A DNA stretch of 64,000 nt, taken from contig CM055113.1 of the NCBI GenBank assembly GCA_029204225.1, forward strand, positions 16,933,745-16,997,744, written 5' to 3'. The notes under the pieces are model-generated. The model had not been told where the DNA came from. It searched no databases and saw nothing but the letters and a program-made list of their open reading frames with translations. Shown here in pieces: positions 1 to 12,100 of this stretch. The stretch comes from Diphasiastrum complanatum (taxonomy: Eukaryota > Streptophyta > Lycopodiopsida > Lycopodiales > Lycopodiaceae). Both the position numbers and the translations under genes were made by a program. How positions within the stretch are numbered: the stretch's first letter is position 1; each line of letters starts with the position of its first letter.

Positions 1-435
1 ATCTCTCTCACATAGAAGAAAATGAAAAACTATATTCTCTGGACAAGTAGCATGCTTAACTACTGAGTAAACCGCTGCAATAGATCCCCGTAGATAAGCC
101 GCATCAAGAGTCATAGCGATATGGACAGAAGCTGCATCACAAATGGCATATGGCTCACTAATAGTGGACCTGGTCATTGGGCACTCAACGCCATTGCGAA
201 AGGCAGGAGCCTCTTGAAACGACGGTAGGCCATTGGACCTTTCAGCGCGCATAAGAGTTCCAACATCAGAATGCTCTCGGATGTCCATCTCAGAAAGTAG
301 TACCATAGACCTGCTAAAGTCGAAACGAGATGACCTTGCAGCTTCTGCACGCGACCATAATTGTAAGCTCGGTAGAAATGCTGTAACCACTAGAAAGGCA
401 GAAGAAATTCCCCAAACCCTTAGAGCCCAAATCAT
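1..435 (-). CDS. GATL: GATL-type GT8 glycosyltransferase, N-terminal part (runs off left edge)
   Basis: Reverse-strand reading from ATG at 435 is open to base 1 (145 codons). It begins with a hydrophobic segment (about residues 8-24), then a Ser/Arg-rich stem, then an EAPAFRNG motif at about residues 83-90, and the GT8 start VHIAMTLDAAYLRGS followed by CPENIVFHF. This order is characteristic of the plant GATL/PARVUS group of galacturonosyltransferase-like proteins, Golgi/ER glycosyltransferases linked to pectin and xylan synthesis. The catalytic DxD and C-terminal half lie outside the window. An in-frame upstream ATG at 525 would add 30 residues, but a good splice acceptor (TTTTTCAACTTGCAG, ending at 478) falls between the two, so I prefer 435. 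The family is clear; which member it is, and its substrate, are inference. Confidence 0.78.
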   Translation of the reverse strand, partial: MIWALRVWGISSAFLVVTAFLPSLQLWSRAEAARSSRFDFSRSMVLLSEMDIREHSDVGTLMRAERSNGLPSFQEAPAFRNGVECPMTRSTISEPYAICDAASVHIAMTLDAAYLRGSIAAVYSVVKHATCPENIVFHFLLCERD

Positions 436-477
436 GGTACTGGTCCTCTTCCTACTTTTCACATATTGCTCAAAATT

Positions 478-1446
478 CTGCAAGTTGAAAAAGTAAGAGC
501 TCAGAAGCAAGGTGGAGAATAACATCCAGCCTGCGAGATCTGCCAGCGTCACTGTCTACTTTTATGCGCAAACAAATCCACAGTTGTTGCCAGCCAGGGG
601 CACTTCATGAATAGCCAGAAGAGGGATGTTTGGAGATGGGCAGATTCCCGTGTGCCTACTAAACATACAACTGAAATGGCGCAATAAAATGATAGAATCA
701 CACGTCAAGAGAGGCACTTTTCATTGCAATGCACAAGTCGTAGATTAAAGTTACACCTGTGGGTGCTTAAATATAAACAATGCACGTTGCAACTTGGGAC
801 TTGGAGTTATAGATTCAAACACTTGTCGTAGCTGAACGGGAATGAAAAGTAGTGTGGCATGAGAAAGGTTAATACATCAAAAGAACCCCGTGCCTTAAGC
901 TGCATATATCAAAGTCCTGGCACACGGTTCTGATAGTCTGCCTCCAAGATCAATCCAGCATACACAGCTACTAAGTTAAAGGCACGGTAGATACTGTATA
1001 ACGTTGCATTGCCTCCGTCCATACGGCTAATCATCTGGAGAGAAATAATCTAAAGGAACTGACGGTGAAACTTGAGAAGAGGCATTTGATCACGAATGCC
1101 TGGCTGTGGCATTTCAGGACAGTGAACGCAGACAATGCAGGAGGGGCACGTAAAGTAGGAGGCGAGATCTTGTGAGAGTAACTTAGATCTGACGTACACA
1201 ACCACAGAATAGCATACATATCATCATGAATCTGAAGCTAAGGATCGTAATCGTCCGGAAATAATTCCTCCCAAGGTACAAGAGCAAATGCAGACGAGAT
1301 TGAAGCCAGAGCCAAAGAAATCCAGCAACCACAAACCAGATACTCCGCATTCAGAAGGCATCACACAAAGAAGATCGATCAACCACATAATCTACCACCA
1401 GGAACAGGAAAACAAAAAAACCAAAGGAAACGGAAATAGAACTTAC
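478..1446 (-). other. predicted 5' leader intron of the GATL gene
   Basis: A consensus donor GTAAGT (reverse strand, 1446-1441) and an acceptor with a pyrimidine tract ending in TTGCAG (at 478) would remove 969 bases and place the ATG at 435 as the main start, 43 bases into exon 2. This is predicted from splice signals only. No coding sequence is seen inside the intron. Confidence 0.5.
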
Positions 1447-1800
1447 TTTTGAAGATACTCATGAATGAAGGAACCGGAGCAGATTTGCTTGCAACGTCGA
1501 GCCAAAGACACGATCGGAGAAGAAGAAGACGAAGAAGAAGGCAAAGGCATCGCTCCAGCTCTCGCCCTCGTCCATCATGTTCCAGCGTTGGATCGTCAGG
1601 CATGCCAGACGCAGATGCTCCGACCTCTTTTTCTCGTTTGGATCCCCATTTATTGATCGTAATCGTAAATTTGATGAATGAAAATGACGTGACCCCGAGT
1701 AATTGAATCGATGAGAGAAAGAAAGAGACGGGACCTACGCTACGCCCTTGAGACAGCTGTTTTTGTCCTGGAGCGATGGCCAAGGATTATTGACGCCCAT
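1447..1800 (-). promoter_or_regulatory. probable GATL leader exon and proximal promoter, with a 38-codon uORF
   Basis: This GC-richer stretch lies directly upstream of the predicted leader intron and contains CT-rich runs (reverse strand) typical of plant transcription start areas. On the reverse strand an upstream ORF of 38 codons runs from 1575 to 1459. A second very short uORF would start near 1462 and cross the splice junction. No clear TATA box was seen. The open frames in this segment on both strands look like by-products of its composition, not protein genes. Confidence 0.4.
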
Positions 1801-4250
1801 TACCGTTCCCTTTGATTGCAACTTGCCAGCAAGCTCGGTACACCTCCCACCATCAGTTTTCTGCCAAGTGTCCCACTCTCCCGCTAGCGTGTCCCAATCT
1901 GAACGCTGTGCAACGAATCCAACGGTAGTGAGGGGCCCAGGCCTAATAGAATGGGGCTCGTCCAGCTGGACACCTCATATACGTGTCCATGCGTAGTCGA
2001 CTGAAAAGGACACGCTCACGACATGTCGCCGTCAAGCCCCAAATGCGCTTTCCTTTAATTGCAACTTGCAACGCCCTTCTCCTTCATAAACCCCGATTAA
2101 TATTCTTATTCTTTTTAAGTAAATAATAATTATAATTTTATTATTATTATTATGTATAATAGCCAAGCATATAAATACATGCAATTCGAATAAAAACAAA
2201 ATCTGCTTTGCAATATTTGACAGCACAACACCCAGGAACCCCCGTTCACACCTGCAACAGGATGCTGTTTTGTTTATTTCTACACTTGCGTCAAAAAAAA
2301 TTTGTTCATGAAAGCATTTTGCAAGGGTGGGGGGGCATGTCATGAGGCCCTTTGGTGCTTGCACCCACCAACTCGAGGTCCATTCGTCTCGAGTTAACTT
2401 TTCGTTTGTGATTCTCTTAGAAAGAATCTGCTTTTGGACGAACTTTTCGAGCAAAAGGTTCTTCCAAGTTTTTGGTTCATAGTGCACGTAGGCATGTCTA
2501 TTTCTCAAAAATCTCAACACCGAGGAAAATTAGGAATGCCATTACCCCCATTTCACATCAAAAAGTAAGGGCTCCCATGTTAATGACTTGGCATAGAGAA
2601 TGTTGATTTGGGATAAGAGAAAATGCTAGGCGCTACCCCTCAATTATAGTAGGACCTCCATTTTTTGGGAGACATTCAAATTTAATTTTGTAAGGGGGAG
2701 AACATCATGTAGGTTGCTATTATAGGATAGAGGGGAGAGAATGAAGGCCGACTATGCACATTTGTGTGTGAAATCTAGCTAAAGAAAGGTGAAAATATGG
2801 GGGCTAGAAAGGGGCATAAGTGTGACTCAGTGTCACTATTGGCCCCCCTGTGTGTGAAATCACCCCAAGATATTTCAAAATACAAAGAAAAACTGAACAA
2901 GTGACATTTCATTAGGTGAAAGGAGCGCGAGAGGACTTCTATCTTGAGAGGGATTGCAATTGCTTAAAGATGGGAGCTTGAGGCTATTGACAAAATTAGG
3001 GTGAAAGGCTTCAAGACATGAAACATCTAGTTGTGTAATACCATATTAAGATTTTTTGCTAAAAGAAATTTGTGGACAACCATTAAGTCTTAACACACAT
3101 CACATGGACCTTCCACTAGAAGGCCCATGTGGTATGTAACAACCAATTAGTTGTCCACATTTGGCATAAACTTTAGTGTCAATCTCTCATTGACTGTCCA
3201 CGTGAGAGTTTCAATGGAAAGGTTGACTCCTATTCATATTGATACCCAAGTTTGGGAGATTTTGTGATTTTTTGCCATGGTATCAATAGTAGTACTATTT
3301 TTAGTAATTTATTTTGATATTTCAAAATTTTTCTATCTTAATTTATGATATTAATCTTTAAAAAACATATTTTTAGCAATTCGTACAAGTTCATACCCGG
3401 GTTGATAACCGGCTGGTATTACCCTTGTGATACCAGGCCGGTTTATACCAGTCTACAACTCCTATACCTCCTTATATCGATACCCAACTGGTATTTAATT
3501 TTTTAAAAAGCTACAATACCATGATCAGGCCGGTATCAAAAATGTTGATACCCACCCAACACTGGTCAATTGCTCTTGGGCGGGGAGCTTGAGGGCACCA
3601 ACCTGACTAGGGCCAAAGGTCCTTGGACATTGGGCCTTCCCCCACGTAGTGCCACATTATGAGGTTTTTTTTGTGGTCACCCTTTTTATTCGGAAAGTTT
3701 ATGACAAAAAGGGGATATTTTCATAAAATTTTCATGTAGAGATGATTGGCTGCTACATAGAGAAGGTCCATGTGCTATGTGGCCATAGAGAGAGTGCATG
3801 CAAAGTTCATGGCATAGAAATCAACTCTATCCATCAAAAATGTGAAAATCTCATCAAAAGCCCATGTATTTTGACCAAATTTGACTTTTTGGCACGTCTA
3901 ATGGATCCTATCTTCATGCAAGTACAACATACCTAAATTATAGGCCAAACAATCATCAATTATATCATAAAACTCTGATTTTGCTCAATACTAACTCTTT
4001 ACGTTCTCTTAGCCAAAAAAAAAAAAGTCAATTTTAACTATTTTAGGTGATAAAACACAATCTAGTTGTCGTATTGACAACATAACTAGCATGAAAATCG
4101 ATATAATCATGCTTAATGAATCAAAAATAGAGATTACTTTCTTTGAAATCGTTAACATACAATATATGAAGAGAAATCCAAGCTAAAAACCATGAATACA
4201 TTAAAAAACATAAAGAATTGTGAGATTCCAAGTAAAGTATAGTTATGCTT
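1801..4250. other. non-coding stretch, decayed repeats
   Basis: I see no supported gene. The stretch contains an ATT/TTA microsatellite (about 2122-2153), a short direct repeat of TTGCAACTTGC-type sequence (about 1806 and 2048), and a cluster of GGTATC/GATACC words at about 3235-3560 that looks like a decayed inverted-repeat transposon. Confidence 0.5.
2122..2153. repeat. AAT/TTA microsatellite
   Basis: Short runs of AAT and TTA triplets in an AT-rich context, directly visible. Confidence 0.8.
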
Positions 4251-4800
4251 ATGGAGAAAGTCAATTATACTAATTCCTAGGCTTACAACGATCAAGATCC
4301 CAATAAACCACTTAGTTGGAGGTCAATTCTATGAAGGTTTCACACGTGTGAAGTACAATCTTCCTAAATTGATTATAATTCAAGAGCACAATTTCATGCA
4401 TAGTGAATCCAAGTTCAATTGGCACTCAAAGTAATGAAAGTACATGAAAAAACTAAGTTCCCAACATGCTTTTAGAGAGATAAAAATAGCTTACTCTTGA
4501 GTAGAGAGAGAAGGTGAGTGAGCCCTCAAGTAGAGAGAAAATATGAGGAAAAACAATGTGTATCGCATAGATTGCTTCACAGAAACTTTTTGTGTACAAT
4601 AGGAGAGCACTTCCATATAGGAGTAGCTCGAGATCTAGCATGAGGAATGCTTGAGAATGATTAGATCCCATTGATTGCCTTTCTACATCATGATTGGACT
4701 CCTAGATTTGCACCTCTCATCATGATTGGACCTCATAATTTTCACCTCACAATTGTTGGATTATTCTATCGATCTTTAATCTTCATCCACTTTATTATCT
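4250..4800 (-). repeat. decayed LTR of the same family as the LTR at 22.0-23.0 kb
   Basis: Read on the reverse strand this segment repeats the layout of the 22001-23027 LTR: GTCCAATCATGATG-type units near GAGGTG words, then a region of CTCTCTCTACTTGAG words, then the palindrome CACACGTGTG (4341-4350) near the downstream end. No coding remnant is attached. Edges are approximate because the sequence has diverged. Confidence 0.5.
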
Positions 4801-5330
4801 AGTTTTGCAGTTTTATTCATGTTTCTACACAGTTTGCAGAAATACTCGAAGTATCCTCGATGAGAAAATGTATGGTGTTCAGTAGGCACGCAAAACCATA
4901 CAGCGAATGAGTGCCCAGTCCTAAAGCAAAATCTGAGACTGACACATAGATTCTGCCATCTATGATATAATCTCTCCTAGGTACGTCCCATAGTGTGAAA
5001 GAAGCTGATCTCAATAACATTGGTAATGGTTATGGTATACTATGATCCAAGTTAGTTGAGCTTCTTGCTTTGCTAGATTGAAGCTCAAGAGAATCAAAGT
5101 TCTATTTAGAAGTAGATCATAAATCTCACGTACTTTTTTGGCATTTGGGCCTCTCATATTTAATCATATTCCATTTATTGGGCTCGTGGTGCATTTACAC
5201 ATTGTTATCAGCGAGGAAGATGCTTTGGCGTACTACAGTTGCCAGTTTCCTTTAAAGCTAAACTTCAAGTTAATGGAAATTCACACCAACCTCTATAAAC
5301 AAGATCTCCTTCATATACATTCACACCATC

Positions 5331-5412
5331 CTCTACTAATCTAGATCCATTCATTTTTGCTGTTGTAAGAAAATTTACAACAACAAAAATGAATGGATCT
5401 AGATTAGTAGAG
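5331..5412. repeat. near-perfect hairpin: 38-bp arms, 6-nt loop
   Basis: Bases 5331-5368 and 5375-5412 are reverse complements with a single mismatch, separated by GAAAAT. The transcript of either strand would fold into a long, almost perfect stem. It may be a fold-back transposon core, a MITE palindrome or a young small-RNA precursor. No coding sequence surrounds it. Confidence 0.9.
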
Positions 5413-5880
5413 AGAGATAGGGATGGAAACGATAGAAATCCAACAAGTCAGGCTAGATTAGATCTACTTAGTTAGGTTATTAGATGATCTAGACCCTTAG
5501 CCAATTAGATATGGATAATTAGTCAAGTAGATTTGTCAGTTAGGATAGACTTAGGATTAGTTAGCCATAGAATAACAGATCGTGATCCATAGATTAGAGT
5601 AGCTATTGACCATGACCCATAGATTAGATCACCCCTTATAGTGGGTAGATTAGATAGCTAGGCAGATCAGATAGATGGATAGGTCAGTCGGTATTTTAGA
5701 CTAGATTAGGTAAGTCTAGATTAGACATGTAGTTTAAGTCAGAAGTTAGGTAAAATAGGCTTCTTGTTAGATCAACCTGATTAGACTAGATTGTTGCCCC
5801 TTAGCATAGATTATGAATAGATTAATTAGATTGTAAGATAGATAGGAATCTGGTTAGGATAGGTAGGGTAGACACGGTGC
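5413..5880. repeat. low-complexity TAGATTAG-rich tract
   Basis: The words TAGATTAG, TAGGTTAG, GATCTAG and TAGATAG recur at irregular spacing over nearly 470 bases directly after the hairpin. This looks like a decayed satellite or transposon interior. No open reading frame of interest. Confidence 0.5.
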
Positions 5881-8800
5881 CGACGGAGCTCTGTATATGA
5901 AAATTCCACCTTGTACAGATTGCCCTCACCCTTGTGCAAAATCCCGTATAGAAATCTCCATGTCCTTATCCAAGGACTCAATTACCTTTATCCAAAAGCA
6001 CCTACCCTTATCCAAGGGTGTCACACCATTTAACCCCCAGAGACTAAATGGGCACATAGGGGACACTGCCAGTTACATAGGTATGTAACAATATAGTGAA
6101 TGTGTTCATCTCTACTTTATCATTTTGTACATGCTAATAATATTTCCATCGTATTTTAGATACTAATGATTTCAATATTGGCATTAGATATTTGAATATC
6201 AAACTTGAATTCTTATAGGCATAATCATGTGTCAAGGAAAATTTGTTATATGCGCATTTCTCCCATCACATTATACATAGTATTCTCTTTTATGTCATGC
6301 CAATTAATGAAGTAAATAAAGACAATTGCATGTGTGAGCAATATAATTAATAGTAAGGTAAATTGTCATACATCATTGTGTATCATCTATTCAATTGCTA
6401 TTAGATCAATATCATTTGTTGCATTATGTGACAAATCTTCCAAAGTATATGAGTCTATCTCTAATCTATCCACATATCTCCTATAGCTTCGTTATCCGCA
6501 TAACTCATATGGCTTCGTTATCATGAATAAAGTGATCTTCACTAGTTGATGATGATGGAAATCACAAAAATGATAGAGGTGTATTGTGTGATGTCAAATC
6601 ATCAGATAATGATTCAGCATGATCAATAGTATCATTTGCTTGAGAAGCATGCAAATTCATCATCATTATCATTAGCTTGATTATCTTACTCATGTACTAT
6701 TGGTGGCCACATTGTTGGGAATATCAAGTCGAATGACTCAACTGATTCTACTTGGTTCTGAGTTCGAAGTCCTCAGAGCCGATAGGATCGATTATGTAGA
6801 CAAACACAAAGTTTGATGACTCCTAGTTGCGAAAGTAAGAGGAGGACATGAATCGATAATAGAATAGTCAAACAGAATGATAAAGCAGATTAGCATGACA
6901 TACACACTGACATTATTCTGAATGCAATAAGACACCATGATTCAGCAAGTAAAAAGGGATACAAGTCAGGTGAATGACGAGTACAATACAATTGTAGTAA
7001 TAACTGCGTACTTGAAATTAGCTCTTAGTTTTGTAATGCCACGATGATACGAAGATCATTCGTTGGCTTATTCTGCCTCTTCGTCTGACTCCAATCAATG
7101 TGGTAACATCTACAGTGTCTGCTGATTAATAACAATGATCATCTGATTTTGAATGTTGGTTTGCTTGATACAACAACATCATTAACTTCTCAAATGATTA
7201 TAGACATATATACACATGTATAAAGGCATTGAGCCTATGTCGTCTAAGGTGGATCTTGATAGCGATCATGGTTGTCCCTATTCTAGGTGAACTACAGTCG
7301 TGGCTGTCGCTCTTTGGATAGGTGGTAATCATGCCTACTATAATTTTCAAAATAGTTGCACAATGTAGTAACTAGCTAGTAAAGGTGTCTAGCTTTATTT
7401 GGAGTGATACCACTTTAGCAAGGGAGTCGACAATTTGTCGATTCGAGTCGGAGTCACATGGACTAGAGTTGATTGTGACAAGGGTTCGAATGTTCAATTT
7501 AATAGTTGGTCGAATCGAACATTCGAGCACTTGTGGATGGTTGGTTCGATACTCCATTGATAGTTGGCCCTTCCTCGATACTTTGACTGCTGCGTAGATA
7601 CATGTCTTTGATTCTTGTGTATTTCTGCAGACTATGCGACAATGTGAGTAAATATGCAACGACATGAATGAATCTAGATTAACAATGGGATCTAGGGAGA
7701 GAAGGAATAAATCCATCACGCATGTCATCTAGGACATCTTTGTCCTCAAATATATATATGAGGTCGGGTAAAAGATTACATGTATAATTATCACCATAAC
7801 ATGCACTCCCTAAAAGTTAGTCAACATTTCTGTTTAGTAGTGGGTTTCTTCTGAGGTACCAGTTAATTCACACCAAACTCCCATTCAATTAAGGAAAGTA
7901 ATGGAATCTCAGAGTCTTTATAAAAGCAGTTTAAAAGTTATGAATAGCTTGAGAGGTACCCATAACTCTTTTCCTTCTAAGGATCAAGCTTAGAAACTTG
8001 CAAGATTTGCACTTTTTCCACCCAGGTCTATCAAATAGCGTCATCAATCATTCACAACTGAAATCGTCTCTTGGTATTATCCACAATTTTATAGAGCAAA
8101 GAAAACAATCAAGAATGGGCAGATGTCAGCTATCAGCTTCAACAGTCCTTCATTGTTTGAATTCATGTGAATTGATCAAGTCCAAAGGTGCAAATTGATT
8201 TTCTTGAAGAAGGTTCTTTGGCCCCAGCTTTGGCAGTGTTCCTTTCCTCTTCCTGGGTTCTTCTGCTGGCTGGTTTATGATCATCTAGGGAGCTGCAAAT
8301 AGCTGGACTGTGAATTTGGGCCCATTGAAAAAGAAGCAAGGATTGAGGATTTGCAATTGTGGTTAGATTGATTATGGAGGAGCTTATATGTTGACGTAGT
8401 ATTGTAATCCCTGCAGCTGTTCGATGCTGCCGCAGCCATGTCTTTCAGCACGGAAAGTCCCAGAATGCTGTGCCAGTTCCCTGGGGTAGCTGCAAGATGA
8501 AACGTGAGAACAGATTTTTTTGTGCCCTTGCGTCTTTCAAAAGCTTCTGAGGGTGCAGAGGGCAGCTAGATGCCCTTGGTTATAGTATATGGATTTCTAC
8601 ATTTGGCTGTCAAAAATTCTTGTTATGGAAGTAAGGAGGTCCCAGAGATACTCAGACAAGAAAATCCTCCCGCTTAGGAGCTTCATGCTCTGATTTGGCT
8701 TGCACTAGTTTGAACTGACTTCAAAGAGAAATCCAGATTTTGATCAGACATGAACCACTTTATGATACATCAGATATGAAGGTGAATGGGTGAATGGATT

Positions 8801-9011
8801 GGATTTGGATTAAGCTTTAATCACCTGTGTGAATGAAAATTTATGTTAAACATGATCCACAGAAACAGCATTAATTACGTAGTATCCAAAAGCCAGTGTG
8901 AACGTCAGGTTAAATTTGACCTTACAACTACTGTTTTTGCGTAGCGAATTACCTTTTAAGTTAAATTATTAACCTAAAGGCAATATTTGAGAATGTAATT
9001 TGACAACATCC
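5881..9011. other. non-coding stretch downstream of the ZIP gene
   Basis: AT-rich sequence with no supported gene on either strand. A small inverted repeat lies at 7484-7527 (10-base arms). Overlapping small frames at 7.4-7.7 kb have no recognisable domain. No transposon proteins were seen. Confidence 0.5.
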
Positions 9012-9017
9012 TTTATT
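9012..9017 (-). terminator. candidate polyadenylation signal AATAAA for the ZIP gene
   Basis: TTTATT on the plus strand is AATAAA on the gene strand, about 125 bases beyond the stop codon at 9142-9144. This is a normal distance for a plant 3' UTR, but plant signals are loose, so the call is tentative. Confidence 0.4.
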
Positions 9018-9141
9018 TTTTGATGCTAACGTAAAGGCTAGTGTGAATGCTTCCATTAGGTTAACTTCATATGCCTAATTGAAACAATTCAATTTAACCT
9101 CACTTGAAGGTGGGTGTGGATCAGGACCATTGTTTTGACTG

Positions 9142-12100
9142 CTAGTCCCATATCAACGCTACAGCCATCACTGCAGCTCCCAAGGTCACAGCCATAAATT
9201 TTATCAGAGCGTTGTCAATTGTAACCTGGCGTGGAGGTTCATCCCTTTTTTTCCCAAGGAGATGGTTTACAGCTACATACATGAACACTCCAGAAGCAAT
9301 GCTCATGGAAATGGCAAATATCCAGTCTGCCGCTGCACCCTGAGTTGTGTTATCTATGATAATACCTATTGTAACCCCAACAGGAGTCGAAGCAGCAAAC
9401 ACAAATGCATAGGAAGCGCAGTGAAACAGGGTCCTGTTGGGAAGGATTTGTATCAAAGCCATTCCCATAGCAATTGCAGCCAAAACCTTGTGAAGACACA
9501 CCGTCCAAAGGTTCCTCCAGGCATCATGTTGAGTTTCTGCAAAGTAAAAGAACAGTGAAATCATGAAAAGGAAAACCATACCAGAGCCTCAAGAGCACTC
9601 GTGTTTTAAGAGCTACATGCAACCAAAATTGATAAGTTAACAGAAGCAGAACTTATTAGATTATTGCAGGATTGCAGAAGATGCACAATGCCTAACTGAC
9701 CTGCGACGCCAATTGCAATGCCTTCAAAGACAGAGTGAAAGCACAGTGCAAAGACTAGCAGTACAGCATCACCTACTGATGCCTGTGTTACTATTACGGC
9801 TGGCACCACAGTCTTCTCCTCAAAGGCTTTTGAGCTTTTGTTGTCACACTGCAAATTATTTAACCACATCTCAATCAAACTTTCAAAAAGCCAATTCCCA
9901 TATAATTGCTTTGATCAATACCTACGCCCCAATTCCACTTGGCAAGGCATGCCAGTGTCTACAAAGCAGTCCACAAAACTACGTTGATTCTATGTTCCAT
10001 TGTTCTCTCTGCTCAGAGACGAGAAAAAGAAAAATGCGAAAAGATCGTTTTCTTGCTCCATGCAATGTGCACTTGCCAACTCGATTTCACAGCTGGCTAC
10101 CATAAAAGTCCAATTCACATATACTCACCACAGATGTCCTCAATGGTTTGTCGAGTCTTCTAGAAGGGTCTAATAATAAGAGTATCTATTTTATAAACCT
10201 TGCGCTGATATTGAGAGATCATTCTATTCATGGTTTGAAAAGGAATAAACACTTCTCTGGCAGTCAACTATGCCCTACCTGAACTTGCTTCTTAATGCAT
10301 TTTAATTGTACGAGTGCAATGTAAAACAGAAATGGTTTTCAGGCCTCCTTCAATAGAACATGCAGTGCCTTCCCTGAGCCCTCGCACCCAGAGCAGCATA
10401 AGGAAGAATCAGTACAAATCTTGGCTTTTTAACTGATCAGATAGTAGGCCAGTCAAATCCCCCACAATAGGAAGTAACATACTTATAGGCCACTTATGTT
10501 CCACCTAAATAATTCCTTCATTGTTACCTCTGCATAGAGGCGCGATTAACTTAGTTGTTAGTCAACAAAAACCATCATAGTAAGTTTTCTAGAAAACCAC
10601 TTGTCAGGATAAAGTTGGGATCTCACATTAAACTCAGTGTCATTTTAGTTTATGCTCACATGCACACATATATTGATCATCTTCCTCAGATCTTGTATCA
10701 TGTAGTTACTTTCTATAAGCTAACAGAGTCTGTTTTCATCTTTGCATGTTCGGTCTCTTTAATCTGTGCTTGTTGATCTTTCTGCTTGAGGAAAGCTGGG
10801 ATCACTTCAAGCAACAAGCAGCTCAGTGAGCAGGCTCTACCTGAAGAAAAACTCTGCAGCTTTTCATATGTAGAGGGGAGAGTTTGTAATGAAGACATTG
10901 AGCATGTGCATGGCATGACTGAAAATTTTGAGACCATCGGTGCCTTGTGACTGCAGTAGACACATTTCTGAATAGTCTATCAGAGTATCATAGGATCTAG
11001 TGCTTGGCCTTGAAGGAAGGATAAGTGAGACGGATTTTTACTCAGTTGGCTCTAGATTTATGCAGAAAGAGCTACAAGGGGAGAAACTGAGCGAAGGATC
11101 CATGCCCTGTTCCTGGGAGGCATGGAAGGCAAATGAGCAGCAGCGAAGGACAACACTTTGTATGATGAGGTTGAGGGCACCAGCTTGTCCTAGAAAAGGG
11201 TAGAAAGAATTGCAACTGAGCCAAAGAAGTGTCACTCTGTTGTTACTGTAAGAAAGCCACACATGTTGGAAGGTATTCCAAGAAAGTGGCTTCAGTAGTG
11301 ACCAGTTATCTCTATTCAGTCGCTTTGAATGGAGGAATCATCTACTAAGGTTAGTTCTTCCTTTTGAGCCCAATAAAGCTTTACGTGAATAATATATAAT
11401 ATGTAAATATAATTTATATGACACTCCTACTCAAAACAGTTTTGTCCTAAAACGTCAACGTACTTTTTGTTGGTCACATTCTGCATATCAACTTGGATCA
11501 TTGAATATGAACTTGTAGGAGATGTCAATGCTGTGGAACATAGTTGGAGTGGATAACTTAATCGATTAACCATTGGTCCGCAACCTTTCCTCCATGAAGT
11601 TCTAAAGATGGTATATGAAGATGCTGCTCAATATTGTCATATGCTCAACGGTATGCCTTGAGGCGACGGCCTTGGTAAGAGGTAAAACATTGGTCCAACA
11701 TTGCCGACATTTTTAGTGCCACGTGTGAGTACGTCAGACAGCCTCTTGTCATAGATCTAAGCATGGACTGTGCTTCAGGTGCGACCCAATTGTACTATGT
11801 ACATAGAGGTGGTAGAACCCTTTATCATTCATTCAGTCTACCCTGGAAGGTATGCATAACCAGGATGTATCTCTAGCCATGGAATGGTGCCAGTGAAAGC
11901 CAAAAGCAATGGCTGGTGGTGTGGGACATCAGTTATCATTGGAGGCTTGATTTGGTAGGACTTGATGTTAACAACTCGAGCACGAGGGTATATTTGTGGT
12001 GACTCTATGGATAGATGCTAAGTGAATGTCGGCAATGTTCAATTGATTACCTTAAGACGATCAGCTTAAAAGTTTCCTAACAATTGTTATCAAAGTCACC

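Noticed and set aside
233-496. 87-codon plus-strand frame
   Set aside because: It lies opposite the GATL reading frame, which has clear family motifs; this frame has none.
1379-1783. Overlapping open frames on both strands near 1.4-1.8 kb
   Set aside because: They follow from GC-rich and GAA/CTT-rich composition in the probable GATL leader. No domain, and they conflict with each other.
2032-2520. 162-codon minus-strand frame
   Set aside because: No recognisable domain; its C-terminal part runs through AT microsatellite sequence.
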